A stretch of 64,000 bases of DNA, taken from the NCBI GenBank assembly GCA_020726505.1, contig JAHLEZ010000031.1:372001-436000 (forward strand), read 5' to 3'. The stretch is from Leptodontidium sp. MPI-SDFR-AT-0119. Its lineage: Eukaryota > Ascomycota > Leotiomycetes > Helotiales > Leptodontidiaceae. Below the pieces are notes generated by a model. The model saw nothing but the letters and a program-made list of their open reading frames with translations, had not been told where the DNA came from and made no database searches. How positions within the stretch are numbered: position 1 is the stretch's first letter; every line of letters starts with the position of its first letter. This document shows positions 1 to 12,656 of the stretch, piece after piece. A program made the position numbers and the translations under genes.

Positions 1-87
1 TAATTATACGGAAGTATAAGCATCTATGGCTACTTTTGGATTAATATCGTTAATTATTAGACACTTCGACTAGAACAATAATTGTAT

Positions 88-1560
88 ATTACTTAATTAA
101 GCCAGAAATACGTCGGCTTTATAAGCGTTTCGGGCACCCTTTAGTAAGGCGCCTATAGCACTTACTAGACTAAGCTGGCCATAAGCATGACTCGGACGTT
201 ATATTAAGGGTCAAGGATATAAGAATACTAGCCATATGCGAGCCTAATAACCGATGCGAGCCTTTGATACAAAGCTAGTAACTTGATATAAAGCTAATAA
301 CCGATGCGAGCCTTTGATACTCAAAGTAGTTATATAGACCTAGAAATGCCCCCTCAATAGAATCATCATTCACACCATCATTCTTTATTTCACAAAGGAA
401 ATATGTAAGTACTGCTAAAAACACGTAGATACTCTGCATAAGTTCCACTTTAAGTTATAAGACGACGTCGACTTTAATTATATAGTCTACGTCAATATCA
501 CAATATTTAAAGAACGATATGCCCTTTATATAATAAATAAGGCAACGGGTTTTAGTGCGGCGAAACTACTTTAAAAGGCCCCCGGTTCGGCTATAGCTCA
601 GGCTACTTTTAACGTATTTAAGTTAATATAAATTAACACTTACTTTAGGCTCCTAGACTTCGTCGTGTATAATTATAGTATTAATTTTAATTCTAAGGAG
701 TTTCGGAGTGTACTTAAATCTATAAGTAATACCCTTAGGTTAGTACTTGTAAAGGCACACTATTTAATTAGTAAAGTTAAGCGATACTATCGCTTACTAC
801 GCTGTGCTTATAAAATCGTTATAGAAGAGTACTTTAAGTTAAGTGACAAGGACTAATTATAAATAGTAATAAAAGTAGTAAACAATATAGCTAGACTTAA
901 TAGGCTTATCTTTATATTACTTGTTTTTGGCACATACCTTAAAATAATAAAGTTAGACCTCTTAAATCTGTTAGTCGAGTAATATGTAACTATAATTAAG
1001 AAAGTTATAAAGGAGGTATAGAAAATCTATATTACGCGTAAAGTAAACAATACGTTAGTTATACGAAATAGCCCTAGAACTACTTATATTTACAATCTTT
1101 ACCTTAATAATTAAGTTCTAATGTATTAAGAGGGTAAAAAATAGACAGGACCTTATAATTTCTTAAGTATTAAGGGGGAATTATATAAAATTAATATAAG
1201 AAATAAGAAAATATATACGTTTTAATAGACGATAGTTTGTTCCTTTAAAATAAACACCTTTAATATTAAATAACAAAAAGAAAACGCCACTAATATAACA
1301 CTAAATCTACCTTAAATCGCTATTTAAATTCTATTTATAAAATACTTCTTAGATTTATTAACTATTAATAACGATTATAATATTAAAGTGTTTTTAATTA
1401 AGAAAGAGACGAGAGACTAAGAGTTATTTATTAAACTTTAAGTTAAAGGGAAGATTATAATACTTAAGTTATTATTTTAATAGTCCCGAAGGACGGAATA
1501 TAAAGCACTTATTAAAAGGGGTGTTTTTGTGCTTATTTATAAGGACGACCTTAGAGTAAG
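88..1560 (+). pseudogene. Copia A pre-integrase and integrase remnant
   Basis: The degraded polyprotein reads on the plus strand. A GAG-pre-integrase signature (RRLYKRFGHP) lies at about 107-136 and is followed, after the solo LTR, by the integrase core. An open stretch at 665-856 contains HYLISKVKRYYRLLRCAY. This matches the conserved integrase region of fungal copia polyproteins (usual form H-N/Y-S-I-G-K-V-E-R-Y-H). Stops are frequent and mostly TAG or TAA at expected Trp or Gln positions. The catalytic Asp/Glu residues cannot be assigned confidently. It is certainly not functional. Confidence 0.75.
218..394 (-). repeat. Solo LTR, family S, shortened copy
   Basis: An insertion interrupting the integrase reading frame of element A. 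It is flanked by the 5-bp TSD AAGGA (213-217 and 395-399). On the minus strand it starts TGTGAAATAAAG and ends CTTATA (an original CTTACA after a CA-to-TA change). It shares GGTGTGAATGATGATTCTAT and TTTCTAGGTCTATATAACTA with the 384-bp copy at 23929-24312. It is shorter (177 bp), so it carries internal deletions, and it contains a short internal duplication (CCGATGCGAGCCTTTGATAC at about 251 and 302). There is no internal element, so it is a solo LTR. Confidence 0.8.
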
Positions 1561-1572
1561 AGGCCACTGTAT

Positions 1573-1734
1573 TGTTGGAAATCATGTGATCCAAGAATCA
1601 CGTGGATGCCGAAGGCTCTAAAAGCCTTGATTTGTCAACACATGGAAAGCTCTCGAAGCTTTCCCTCATGTATATAAACTTACTCTCACTCTGCCTTTAG
1701 AAGAGTGAGGCATGTAAATAGTCAAAATGTGACA
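1573..1734 (+). repeat. 5' LTR of TRIM B
   Basis: A 162-bp LTR starting TGTTGGAAATCATGTGATC and ending AAATGTGACA. It matches 15180-15341 at the same length, with only about three transitions seen by eye. A TATATAA box (about 1671) is the likely promoter core. Flanked on the left by TSD TGTAT. Confidence 0.9.
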
Positions 1735-1746
1735 TAGTAGCAATTC
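1735..1746 (+). promoter_or_regulatory. Primer-binding region of TRIM B
   Basis: TAGTAGCAATTC directly abuts the 5' LTR. The identical 12-mer abuts the 5' LTR of B2 at 2113-2124. The position and identity indicate a shared tRNA primer. I could not name the tRNA. Confidence 0.65.
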
Positions 1747-1992
1747 GAGTAAGATCTCTTCTTTCTCTATATGCTCTCCTGGTAGAGCTCCTTATCGTCA
1801 ACTAAAGCCGTGATTCCCTACGATAACAGGAGACCTATTCAGTCGCAAGAGGACTTCCATCTTTAAACTAGTAGGAGTCGGTCTCCTAGAGAAATAAGAA
1901 CCGGAGGAACAGCTACCTCGTTAAATATAAGCAAAGACGAATGAATAGAAGAGCTAGAGCCACAGAGCCTGTGCCAAAGCCAGAGTTAGCCA

Positions 1993-2112
1993 TGTTAGAA
2001 ATATGGGCTGTAGCGTAGATCTCAGTACCTACGTACATATGATCACGCTGCCCCTATTTCCCCTATTACTCTATACGCTCTCTCAGATAGAATTCTACAT
2101 GCTTTTCTATTA
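1993..2112 (+). repeat. 5' LTR of B2
   Basis: A 120-bp LTR starting TGTTAGAAATATGGGCTG and ending TTTTCTATTA. Its partner at 14780-14899 ends TTTTCTATCA; the final CA became TA here. Only about two transitions separate the pair. Confidence 0.9.
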
Positions 2113-2271
2113 TAGTAGCAATTCTAATTGTTTGGAAATTAACCTTAATACTACTTAGAATTAATTAACACTCATTATAATTGACTTTACACACGTCATA
2201 CGTCATATACTTCATCTACGAATCAAATCAAGCCTCTATAACACGTCTATTAAGTCAACTATCGGCCTACT

Positions 2272-5200
2272 ATGCCTGTCGTATTAAAATTATCGGAATC
2301 ATCGACTGAGTCGTCAAAGCTAGTCTACGATAACTTCTACGAATAGAAGCTAGAGACTCAAAAGGAGCTCGCTGCCGCCGGAATCTCAGAATAGGTAATT
2401 GACCCTCCGGCACTACCGGCAACAGCGTCTCTTTAACTAGCCTAGAGAAAGGAGTAAAAGGAGGCTCGGAAAATCGTCGTTTCTAGTCTCTCTACCGTTA
2501 TGTTTAAGAAGTATTAAGATCTTATAAACGCCGGGAATATAAAGGTGCTGTGGGACGTACTTTAAGCCGCAGGGACTGCTTACTCGTCCGGAGCTCAATA
2601 CATAGCCAATATCAAGGAGGAGCTAGGCAAAGAGGTGTACAACCCGTCTATCGAGAGTGCCAACGACTATGTCTCTCGTCTGCGGAAGTATAGACTCAGG
2701 CTCTCTAGCGACACTCATCTATTCACTAATGCCGATATCAAGGCAAAGCTAATTATATCACTGCCAAGGCTAGGAGATTAGAAGATAGTACGCAGCGCAC
2801 TATAAAACAACCCTAGAGACTTGGAAGCAGTGCTCCATTAGCTAATTAAGTACTAATTATAATAGAAGGACGAGCTAAAGGTAGTGCCGACTGCAGAACT
2901 AACTGTAATGGAAGCTAATTAGGTGGCGAATAGGGGCAGAGGCAGGGGCAGAGGCCATGGAGGCTATGGAGGCCATGGAGGCTACAGAGGTAGAGCCAGG
3001 GGTAGAGGAGGTTAGAGAGGTGGAAAAGCAACCGGGGACTACAGGGACACATCAAGAAGGGTGCAAAAGACTGCAAAATTGGACAAGAACTAATGCGCGA
3101 AGTGCAAGAAGTTTGGCCATTAGAAGAACGAATACAAGAGTAGAGAGACAGCCAACGTAGCCGCAAATTAATTAGAGACCTTTAAACCTTACTTTACGGA
3201 CCGTATATACCTTATAGAAGAAGTGTAACAGGCCTACACTAGCATTACGGCCGCAAATCAATAGAAACTAAACGCCGGAGCGACTAAACACTTCTCTAGT
3301 GTGTATGCCGACTTTATAAGCCTTAAACGCTAAAGGGACAAGCAAGTGAAGACAGCTAATAATTAATATTCATTTGCGGAAGGCTATAAAGACGTGCAAA
3401 TTAATGGCATAATATTATATAACGTCTAGCATGTGCCTGACTTTAGAAGTACTAGGCTACTGTCGATTAGTGCACTTGCAGAGGACGGAATCAGCATTAT
3501 ATTTAATAACACAGGGGCAAAGTGTTACAAGGACAATAATTTAGTGCTCTTTATGACGAAAGCTAATAGCCTATACGTCTTAGACTCAAATATAAAGGCA
3601 AATACGTCGGAAATACTAGTGCCGGAAACACATACTATAGAGAGCTCATACGACGACCAAAATCAGGAAACGATGCCGGACTTAATACACAGACGGCTTG
3701 GCTATATAAACTATTAGGAAATAGTTAAATTAGAGGCAGTATTCGAGTACGGGATAAAGCTAGGAAAGCGGATAATTTATAAGGGGGAAAAGAGCTACGA
3801 ATCATGCCTGGCCGGTAAGATAAAGGAGCACTTCACTAAAAAGACGGACACTAGAGCCAATACACTATTGCGCCGGCTACACGCCGATATTTCAGGAATC
3901 TAGTGCTAGTCAATTAGGGGGTATAAGTACTACCTAGTCGTAGTAGACGACACAACACGGGTATGTTAGGTACGGCTACTTAAGGACAAAACAGCCGCTG
4001 TAATATAGCCGGAAATTAAGTTGTTAAAGACTTAATTAGAGCTTTAGAAGGGACAAGTAGTCGTGTACTGGCGGACTAATAATAGTAAAGGAGAGTTTAG
4101 AAATGCCTTTATACGCTGGCTATAGGAGCTTAGTATATAGTCAGAGCCATCGCTACTATATAAACAGTCGCTTAATAGAGTATTAGAGCATTAGATATAC
4201 TAACTGTCGAAGATCGTCCGGTCTATACTATACGACGCTAAATAGCCGGACAGTCTTTAGTATTATATTATAGAGCACGTAGCTAGGCTCAAAAACAGGA
4301 GACTAATAAAGGCACTGCTATATTAAAGGGTAAAAGGGCTGACGCCGCTAGAGGCATAAGAAGGTGTACTAGTTAGCTTGTCGTATTACAGAGTATTTAA
4401 AGCAAGAGTATAGCTATTAAGGCCAAAGGCAACGTTCCCTAGGAAGCTAGAGCCAAGAATATAGCTAGGGAAGTACATTTTAGTAAGGATGACTAACTCA
4501 CACATATATAAGCTACTAAATATAAAAAATTAACAGGAGTTGATCTCTACTAACGTCAAATTTGACGAATATATTATATAGCTAGTTACAAGTAAAGCAG
4601 AGACAGTAGTAAGACTTCTAAAGGTTAGAAGGCTAGTTAATAGAGCTGAAAGACCTCTAGTGGGGAGGCCAGACGCTGAAACAGGCTTTGTAGTAAGACC
4701 TCTAAGGAGGCTAGACGCTGAAATAGGCTCTGTAGGAAGACCTCTATAGAGGCTAGACGCTGAAACAGGCTCTATAAGAAGACCTCTAATGGGGAGGCCA
4801 GACGCTGAAATAGGCTCTGTAAGAAGACCTCTAATAGGGAGGCCAGACGTTAAAATAGGCTCTATAAGAAGACCTCTAGTGGGGAGGCTAGACGCTGAAA
4901 CAGGCTCTGTAGTAAGACTTCTAGGGAGGCCAGACGCTGAAATAGGCTTTAAAAGACCTCTAGTAGGGAGGCTAGACGTTAAAACAGGCTCTACAGGGAC
5001 ACTAATTCAAAGACCTCTAGTAGAGAGGCTAACACGTGATGTTAATACGCGAAGGCAAAGAAGTAGTATTACGCAGTCGTTTAATTAGCGATTAGCTAAC
5101 CTCTCTTCTAAGCCTACAGAGTCTAAGTATAGACGACAGCTAAAGCTAAGACGCGTATATAAAGAGTTAATTACAGCTCTAAGAGCTAAAGGCGCGACTA

Positions 5201-6410
5201 CACTACTAATTCAAGACTCAGTTACACTAGAGCAAGCTCTATAGGAAAACAAAGCCGAATAGATGCGCGTAATTAAGGAAGAATATAGCGCGTTGCGCTC
5301 TACTAGGACATATAAAATACAATATAGAGAGCTACTAATTAGAAAGAAACTAATTACCTTAAAGCTAGTATTACGTAACAAGTTACACTTAAATAAGTCC
5401 CTCGCACGGAAGAAAGCTCGCATTACAGCCAGAGGTTTTAAGTAACAGTATAACAGCGACTACTTCGACACGTATACTAGTGTACTACGGCCAATAACAC
5501 TTAGAGTACTACTAGCTTTAGCTACTTATCGCGACTACGAAGCTGACTACGTTAATATTAATACTGCGTTCTTGAACCCGAAGCTAAAGGAGGAAATATA
5601 CATAGAGATATTATAGTTTTTCGTTAAAACAATATACTTAGAGCTAAAAGGAAGAGGAAACGCGTACCTAAAGCTTTTATAGAGCCTTTACGGCTTAAAA
5701 CAAGTACTTAAGGAGTAGTAGCTAATAATGAAGACGGCTATAGAGACTACGTTTGGCCTTACATAGTCAGATACGGATCCAAATCTCTTCATTTATTAGG
5801 GCAAAGTTAAAAAGTCGTACGTACTCGTCTTCGTTAATAATATACTAATTATAAGGCCGAAACAACACGTCAATTACCTCAAGGGCTAAATTTTAAAGAC
5901 ATAAAAAGGTAAAGACTTAAGAGCTGTGACTATGTTTATAAGACTCTAAATCGAACAGAATCAGTTAATAAGAACGCTTAGAATACACCTGTCACTTTAC
6001 ACGTCGAAAGTACTAGAAAGGTTTAATATAGTAAATACGAATAGAGTTAGCTTACCGGCAACTACAGGCATAGTACTACGGAATGGAGATGACGTAACTC
6101 AGCTAAATGTTAAGGAGACCTCACTTTATTAGTAGATTATAGGCTCCGTTATATACCTCTTAAATTAGACGAGACTAGACATTGTATATATTGTCGTCTA
6201 ACTAGTACAGTATATAGCAAAGCCTACGGAAACACACCTATAGTATATAAAGCCTCTCTTATAATACTTTAACGCGACGTTAAACGACGGAATTACTTAT
6301 AACAGAGGAAATACGACTGATTTCGGCCAATTCGACTGTTTTATAGACGTTACATAGGGGACCGAAGGTGAAAGGAAGTCACTTTAGGCATAGTTAATCA
6401 AGGCTAATAA
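2272..6410 (+). pseudogene. B2 gag-pol polyprotein, N-terminal to RNase H start
   Basis: Starts at ATG 2272 (MPVVLKLSESS). It reads almost without frameshift through gag, an RG/GGY-rich stretch (about 2925-3030) and a CCHC zinc knuckle (CAKCKKFGH then K-N-E-Y, last Cys changed to Tyr, about 3085-3130). A pre-integrase region follows (VPDF..LLSISALAEDGISIIF from about 3433; LIHRRLGYINY at about 3684). Next is the integrase core (LHADISG..YYLVVVDD at about 3880-3950), a repetitive linker (4651-5030), and copia RT (about 5440-6100). Stops are mostly TAG at Trp positions. The frame continues after the C insertion at 14047, consistent with a single ancestral ORF. Long copia polyproteins of this type are around 1,300-1,450 residues. 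Confidence 0.88.
4651..5030 (+). repeat. In-frame minisatellite in the B2 integrase-RT linker
   Basis: About eight tandem units of 39-57 bp, mostly 45 bp (15 codons). Each begins AGACCTCTA and contains GACGCTGAAA and CAGGCTCTGTA or variants. Translated, the units read like RPLVGRPDAETGSVV. Most length differences are multiples of three, so the array stayed in frame while it expanded. There are no unique spacers, so this is not a CRISPR array. Confidence 0.9.
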
Positions 6411-6415
6411 CGTAG

Positions 6416-6600
6416 TGTCGTACAGGCACGGGCTGATGCTCGGTTAGCTGCGCGCTACGCTGGATATGGCTTCTGCCACGTTATACCGCTTTCAGGAGAA
6501 CAACGTGTTCCCCTGATTTCCTCATGTATTTTAGAGAATAATTAATCACTTTAATTCTCCCTACGTTAATCGCAAGGCTCTACTCTACTTCTGTACTATA
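6416..6600 (+). repeat. 5' LTR of Copia C
   Basis: A 185-bp LTR starting TGTCGTACAGGCACGGGC and ending CTGTACTATA (partner ends CTGTACCACA). Differences from 13857-14041 are transitions, for example TGG to TAG and GCC to GTC. Confidence 0.93.
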
Positions 6601-6621
6601 GTTATAAGCCCTGTGACGAAG
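6601..6621 (+). promoter_or_regulatory. Primer-binding site of C (half-tRNA type)
   Basis: GTTATAAGCCCTGTGACGAA abuts the LTR. The less mutated form in element I is GTTATGAGCCCCGTGACGAA. Its complement contains GGGCTCATAAC, the anticodon stem-loop of initiator tRNA-Met. This implies priming by a tRNA 5' half, as established for Drosophila copia and yeast Ty5. The assignment is by recall of the tRNA motif, not by a search. Confidence 0.65.
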
Positions 6622-6809
6622 TTATTAAGTTAGTATTCTTCCTTTTGTGCTCTGTAGATTTAAGTAGAGCTGTTAACGGAGGATTGTTTACACCGCCATT
6701 TTCTCTTCAACCTCTCTAGAAAAGGGTAAATCGAGCACTTGTACTCGATATTCTCTTCTCTTCTTTAACAAATCTATTAAACCCTCGAGAAAGTAACCCT
6801 CTCTTCGCC

Positions 6810-9800
6810 ATGGCAGATTCAACTTTAGTCTCCTCTTTTAATAATCGAACGCCGCGTAACTACGACAGGCAAACCTAGACTCTATAGTACTAAGCCTTTA
6901 AATCCTTTTATATCTTCTATAAGGTATAGACGTTAGTTAATCTAGAGCTACTAGTCGCTCTAAATATCCTCGAAAACAAGCCTTAAGTACAAACGATCGA
7001 CTAAGTGAAGGCATAATAAGACAAGGAGGCTCTCGATTTTAACTTTAAGGAGTAAGTAAAGTAAGATAGAGATTAACGAGCACCTAAACTCAAGGGACTT
7101 AAACTAAGTGTAATACCTCTTATACTATTTAATATTATTATAGTTACTCTAATATATACTACCTTAATAAGGGAGTATACTATAAAACACGCACAATAGT
7201 CGGAAAAGGCTTAGGCCTATAAAGTAGTATATAAGTAGATTTAAGAGACGGTTAATCCTTTAATCTACTAAAGTGCTATTCGAGAATATGAGATTAAGGA
7301 GGAATAAAGAGCGAAAGAGTAACTTAACAAGATGACAGACGAACTAAACGACCTACGATCTTAGACTCTGTAAATACTCTTTAAGGTATTAAAGAGAGAT
7401 TACGCCCCTTCAGAAACAAGTAATATCACTAAAGCTTAAGTTAAATATAAAGAGAAGCTCGAAATCGTTAAAACAGGACGGGTTAATCTTAAGGTGTGGA
7501 TTTAAGAGTGGCGATTAGCCTATTAAAATACTCTGTTATACGACATTCTAGACGTTAAGGGCCCCTTAGTAATCATTAACTTCATTAAGGTAGTGCAAGA
7601 GAAGCTCGCACCTGAATAGGCTCGCGAACGACTATCTAAGGTCCTTAGAGACGATGCTCTTAGGGTTATTTATAAGTACACGTTACTTTAATACGTTAAT
7701 TAATTATTAACGCTTAACAAAGAGTCTCTTACGGCTACTAGAAGAAATAAGATAGTTAGATTATACGCTATACTTAGAGGGAGATTAGATGTTCTAGGAG
7801 TACTACTAGTACTAAAGACTCTTTCGCTAAATACTTCGCTTAATACTTACCCTTATAAGGTGGGCTCTCACTGACATAAAGCGATCGAGTATTACAGACT
7901 TCGATATTACTACGACGGCTTAATTAGGGACAAACTGCGTAACTTACTATCTACAGAGGAAATTAAGGAAACCCGAATTAAGCTTAAAAAGGAGTTTCCT
8001 GACTTTAAACGAGTAATTAGTAAGAAAGGGTGGAGACAAGTAGTAATAAAGGAAATTACTAAGGGAATAACTTCCGAAAACTCCTCGTCCTCTCCGACAA
8101 CCTTAGCAAAAGCCTTAGAACTACCGAAATATCCCGGTAATATTAATATATATATAATTAGTCCGGAGTTACTTAATAAGGCTCTTGTCACCTTAGGAAT
8201 TTACGCTACTATCGATATAGATTAACACCCGCTCTTAGAGAGTACTTTGTTTAGTAACGGCGCTGCCACTTATTTAGTTAATTCGGTTGCTCTCTTAGAG
8301 CCTAGAACCTTTGTTAAATCAACTAATGATAATAGTATTAAAGCCGGAACGTCGAGCCTTATAGTTAAGGGTCAAGGTACTCGTGTTTTTAAGGGTGCTC
8401 TTAATGGCCTTAATAGACTAAATACTAAAGACTTAAGGCTCTCTAACGTCGCTATTGTCAAAGGATTTAATATTAATATTATTTCGGAAGCTCGTTTGTT
8501 AAAGGCTAGACTTTAGTATAATAGGTTAGACTGTACATTGCGCGTTAGATTAGCTGAGAAGAGTATCGTGTTAAAGTAATTAGAGCGACAGTTTAACTTA
8601 ACTTTCTTTAAATATAAGCCTTTTAATTACTCTTTAGCTCCCGTAATAGCTCTTAACTCTTTAATTCGCTTAACTTATACCTTTTTAATATTCCTCACGC
8701 TTTAAAGGAGTATCTAGTAAGGCTTTTAATTAAGTCGACGATATTTGAGACTGCGGCTAAACGACGCTAGGTTATAGCACTTATAAGTAAGGCACTTAAA
8801 GAAGGAAGCGTTAGAGAATTTAGTCAAAAATGCGCGTAACGTCGAGATCTTAGGCACTACTTAAATTAAGTGTGAAGAGTGCTCTCTAACTGTCGCGTAA
8901 TAAGTCGTTAGTCGAAGACCTTCGGAGAGAATAGTTACTCGGCCTTTTTATTACATTTCTTAGGACTTATTTAACTTCCCTATTAAATTTAATAAGAACA
9001 GCTGGCTCTTATTAGTTAAAGACTAATATAATAGGAAATTTTATAAATAGCTCTTAAAAAATAAAAGGTTAATCACTATCTTAGGAGTTCTTAAACTGTT
9101 TAAGGCGTAAACGAGACGTTAATTTAGACTTTTGATTTGTAAAATACACTAAGATAACGATATATTAGTTATAGGAATTAATAGATTAACTAAGTACGAA
9201 AAGTAGTGTACGGAGAATAGTATTAATATTAAGGGTACCCCTTCGTATACGTACTAACTTAATAGGGGAGTTAAGTGCGTGGGTAAGGAAATTATCGAAA
9301 AGTCTATTAAGATGCGCCTTTTAGTAAACTTACTAGAGGAGCTTTAGACGGAAGTAGTTATAGCGGCAATTACTCTTTATAATATAAGTCCGGCTGCTTA
9401 GAAAGGCTTTAAGAGTCTAAATAAGATCTTCTATGCCTAGTTTAGGCAATATTTTCGGTATTACGACCTTAAGCTTATTTAAAAGCTTAATATTAATATA
9501 CGACTTGACTGGAGTAATATATAGGCGTACGGCTATAGAGCCTACCTTATAATTAAGGACTAAGAGGCTCTTTAATAAAAGAGAGTATTTAAAGTCAACT
9601 TAAGAGCGTACCTTAGATACTTAGTAGGATACGTCTCGTCTAATATATATAGGGTCTAAGTACCTTAATTATAGCGTGTAATAGTGACTTAGAACGTTAC
9701 TTTTAATAAATCCCTCTTTTATTTAGGTTCTTTAAACGTGGAGAGAGTGGTCGGCTAGCCGCGCTTAATATTAAGAGATCTTACTAAAATGTTAGAAGAA

Positions 9801-12390
9801 GAAGAGGGACTCTAAGACACTAGAACTAATATAATTAATTGACTGAGCGCACTTAATATATTAGAATCAATAATAAGTACTACCTTAGAAAGGGAATAAC
9901 TAAGTCAAGTAATAAGTTTTATAGAAACTACTGAGTTTGTAACCTTAGGGGTGCCACAGCCTTTAATTAAGCTTTTAATTACAGGGATAAAGTAACTAAT
10001 ATTACCCTTAGAAAAGTCAGGATTAATAGAACTTGTTAATAAAAACTCGGGGGTAAAACAACTAAAGAAGAGTATTAGACTTCTTACTTATAAGTACCTT
10101 AATTAAGTCTTAAAACAAGTCGACAAATTAAAATAGTTAGTGTCTTAGAGCACAACTAAGAGAGATGTCTTATGTAGCGCACTAAACTTTAAGAGAGATA
10201 TAGGAACTAAGCGCTAATTAATACTATAAGTTATTATATACTCTTAAGGGCTATACGACCGAGAGCGTAGTCTTAAGTGTTAGGGAGCACTTACTTAAAG
10301 TGCCGGCCCTAAGTAATCGAAAGCTCCGCCTTAAGTAATAAAATATAAAGAGTATTTTAATTCGTTAGACTTAAGGGAAGAATTAAGTATAAAGTAATAC
10401 TTACTACTTCCGGCCTTAACTAATAATAACTTACTTAAACTTCTACAGAGGAAGAAGGTAAAAGATCGAGTAACTGGCGACGGTCGAAAGACCCGAGTTA
10501 GTAATAAGATTATAAAACCGAATCGAAGCGTCTATATAGTAACTGTTAAAGAGTTAATTACGGAATTATTGAACTTGTCGAGTAACCGTGAGTATTTAGA
10601 GGATTTTCTAGGGACCTTTTGGCCTAGTTAAGAGCTAGTATAAAGAGACGGAAAAGACTTAAGTATAGTCTACGCTATTATCTCAGCGTTTATTCTTCAA
10701 AATATCGAAATTCGACAACCAGTTAATCTCCCACGAATACACTAATCTTAATTACTAAAGGACCTGTTGAATTAGAGAGACTTTAAGAATTACCTTCTAA
10801 GAGAGTACTTCCGAGCTGACGTAATTAAGGAAATTATTAACTTAGAGTCGCGTAACTACTAGAGAGTTGTTAAACAAAGCTTTGCTACTAAATAACTAAT
10901 ACTATTAAAATAAGTATTTCACGCTAAAGTCGATTCGTTAAGGTATTTAATTAAGTGTCACTCGCGAGTTGTTATTAAGGGAGACTTATAACCCGAAACG
11001 TTAATTCTCTTAATATATACGGCTACCTTAGCTGCTCGCTCTTTTAGGACCGTTATAATAATAGTAGCTTAATTTAATTTAAAGATAATCTAATTTAATA
11101 TTATTAACGCCTTTATTAATACTAAACGGAGTGAATCGAGTACTCGCGTACGTTGTTACTTACCGGACGGATTTAAATAAGACGGTATAGTAGTAGAGGT
11201 TAATTATGTGCTCTACGGACTTAGAGACTCGCTAGTACTATAGTATAGAGATTTTATTAAGACTTTATTAAAGTTAAAGTTAATTCCTTATAAGGAGGAG
11301 CCTTGTATCTTTATAAACGAGTAACGTTTAGTCTTTGTTATTTTTTATATTAACGATATTTAAGTGTTATATTACGTTTTAGCCCTTAAAGACGCTTAAC
11401 TTATTATTAACAGCTTAAATATAATATACGAGCTCACTAGAGGAGAACTAACAGAGTAGTTTTTAAGTGTTCGCGTTATTAGAGATTATTAAATAAAGAC
11501 TATTTCTTTAGTATATAATACTTATATTTAAAAGGTTACTTTGTGATTTGACTTAGTAAATGGAAATTGCTTAAGTACTCTATTACCTTAAGTTAAGCTA
11601 CTAAAGAATCAAGGGCAAGTAATCCTAGCTTAAATTAAGGAGTATTAAAAAAAGGTTAGCTTAGTACTTTATATAATAATTATATTACGCGTAGACGTTA
11701 CGTTTACAGTTTTAAGACTTTCTTACTTCTTAACTAACCCCTCTTTAGAGTACCTTGCGGTAGTCAATTAGACTATTCGTTACCTCTTCGGAACCCGATT
11801 TTTAGCGATCACTTATAGTTATAAGTTACGCGACTCTTAGCTTATTATAGCTTCAGATGCTTCATTTGTAGACGATCTCGATACTAGGCGCTCTTCTAAT
11901 AATTATATTATAATACTTTTTAAAGGTTTAATCTTGTAAAGAGCGGCCTTATAAGATATAGTTACTACTTCGACTACACAGGCTAAGCTTTTAGGCGTTA
12001 AGCGCACGGCTAAAGAGATTATGACTTTATAGTGTTTCTTTTGAGAGTTATGTCTTGAGTTAGGGGAAATTTAGAGAATCTTTTACGATAATTAATAAAT
12101 AATATAGTTAATTATTGGGGAAAATCAGTGTATTTCTACTAAGTTACGCCACGTTAATATTTAGAATATATAGTTATACTAAGAGTTTCAAAAGGGCACT
12201 TTTTTAGTTAAATATTTGCTTATAAGTTATATACTTGCTAATAGACTTATAAAGAACTTCTCCCGGCAGAAATTTGAGAGTTTTGTTACTCTTATTAACT
12301 TAGTAGATGTTTGTGTTTAATTAGAGTAACTTACTTTAGAAGCTTCGCTTTAAAGCCGGCTTTTATACACGTTCTTTACCTTTCTTTTGT
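6810..12390 (+). pseudogene. Copia C gag-pol remnant
   Basis: ATG at 6810 (MADSTLVSSFNN) begins a gag-pol frame with many TAG and TAA stops. Recognisable parts: a protease-like stretch (LFSNGAATYLVNSVALLEP, about 8250-8310) in an open segment at 8247-8516; pre-integrase and integrase (about 8700-9500; RLTKYEKWC and NRGVKCVGKEI); RT with NAFINTKRSE (about 11104) and the catalytic loop degraded to INDI+stop+VLYY (about 11350); and RNase H with IIASDASFVDDLDTRRSS (about 11840-11900). The matching minus-strand copy in I confirms the reading. It is clearly non-functional. Confidence 0.9.
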
Positions 12391-12656
12391 TATAAGAGTA
12401 GTTTAATTATAAGCTTACCCTGTGAATACATAATATATTTTCTTATGTATTTGTTATTCTTTTATAAATCTCTTACTATTTTATTTACTTAAAGAGCAAC
12501 TGAGCTCGGGGGTGAAATATACGGCATTTAAAAGACTTAATTACTCTTAATAGTTATTTAATTCTATAGTAAAAAGCAGCGCAAGAAAGTAGTTATAAGG
12601 GGACACTTAGTTATTTAGAGGTTCCTAAGCCTCGCCGAACACAAAAAACGAGTAAC

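Larger units (their letters stand above)
1..1567 (+). mobile_element. Copia element A, left fragment (integrase part)
   Basis: Left part of a RIP-degraded Ty1/copia-type retrotransposon that starts outside the window. Its right part resumes at 15347 after the TRIM/B2/C stack. The order integrase, then RT, then RNase H is the copia order. The protein resembles that of element D (20970-31910), so both belong to one family. No LTR of A is visible: the 5' end lies outside the window and I could not find a 3' LTR after 35789. A solo LTR sits at 218-394. Confidence 0.8.

Noticed and set aside
2915..3166. Cys-rich minus-strand ORF of 83 codons
   Set aside because: Shadow of the RG/GGY-rich gag segment of B2 on the plus strand.
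4651..5030. Possible CRISPR-like array
   Set aside because: Units are contiguous, variable in length and in frame with the B2 polyprotein; no unique spacers.
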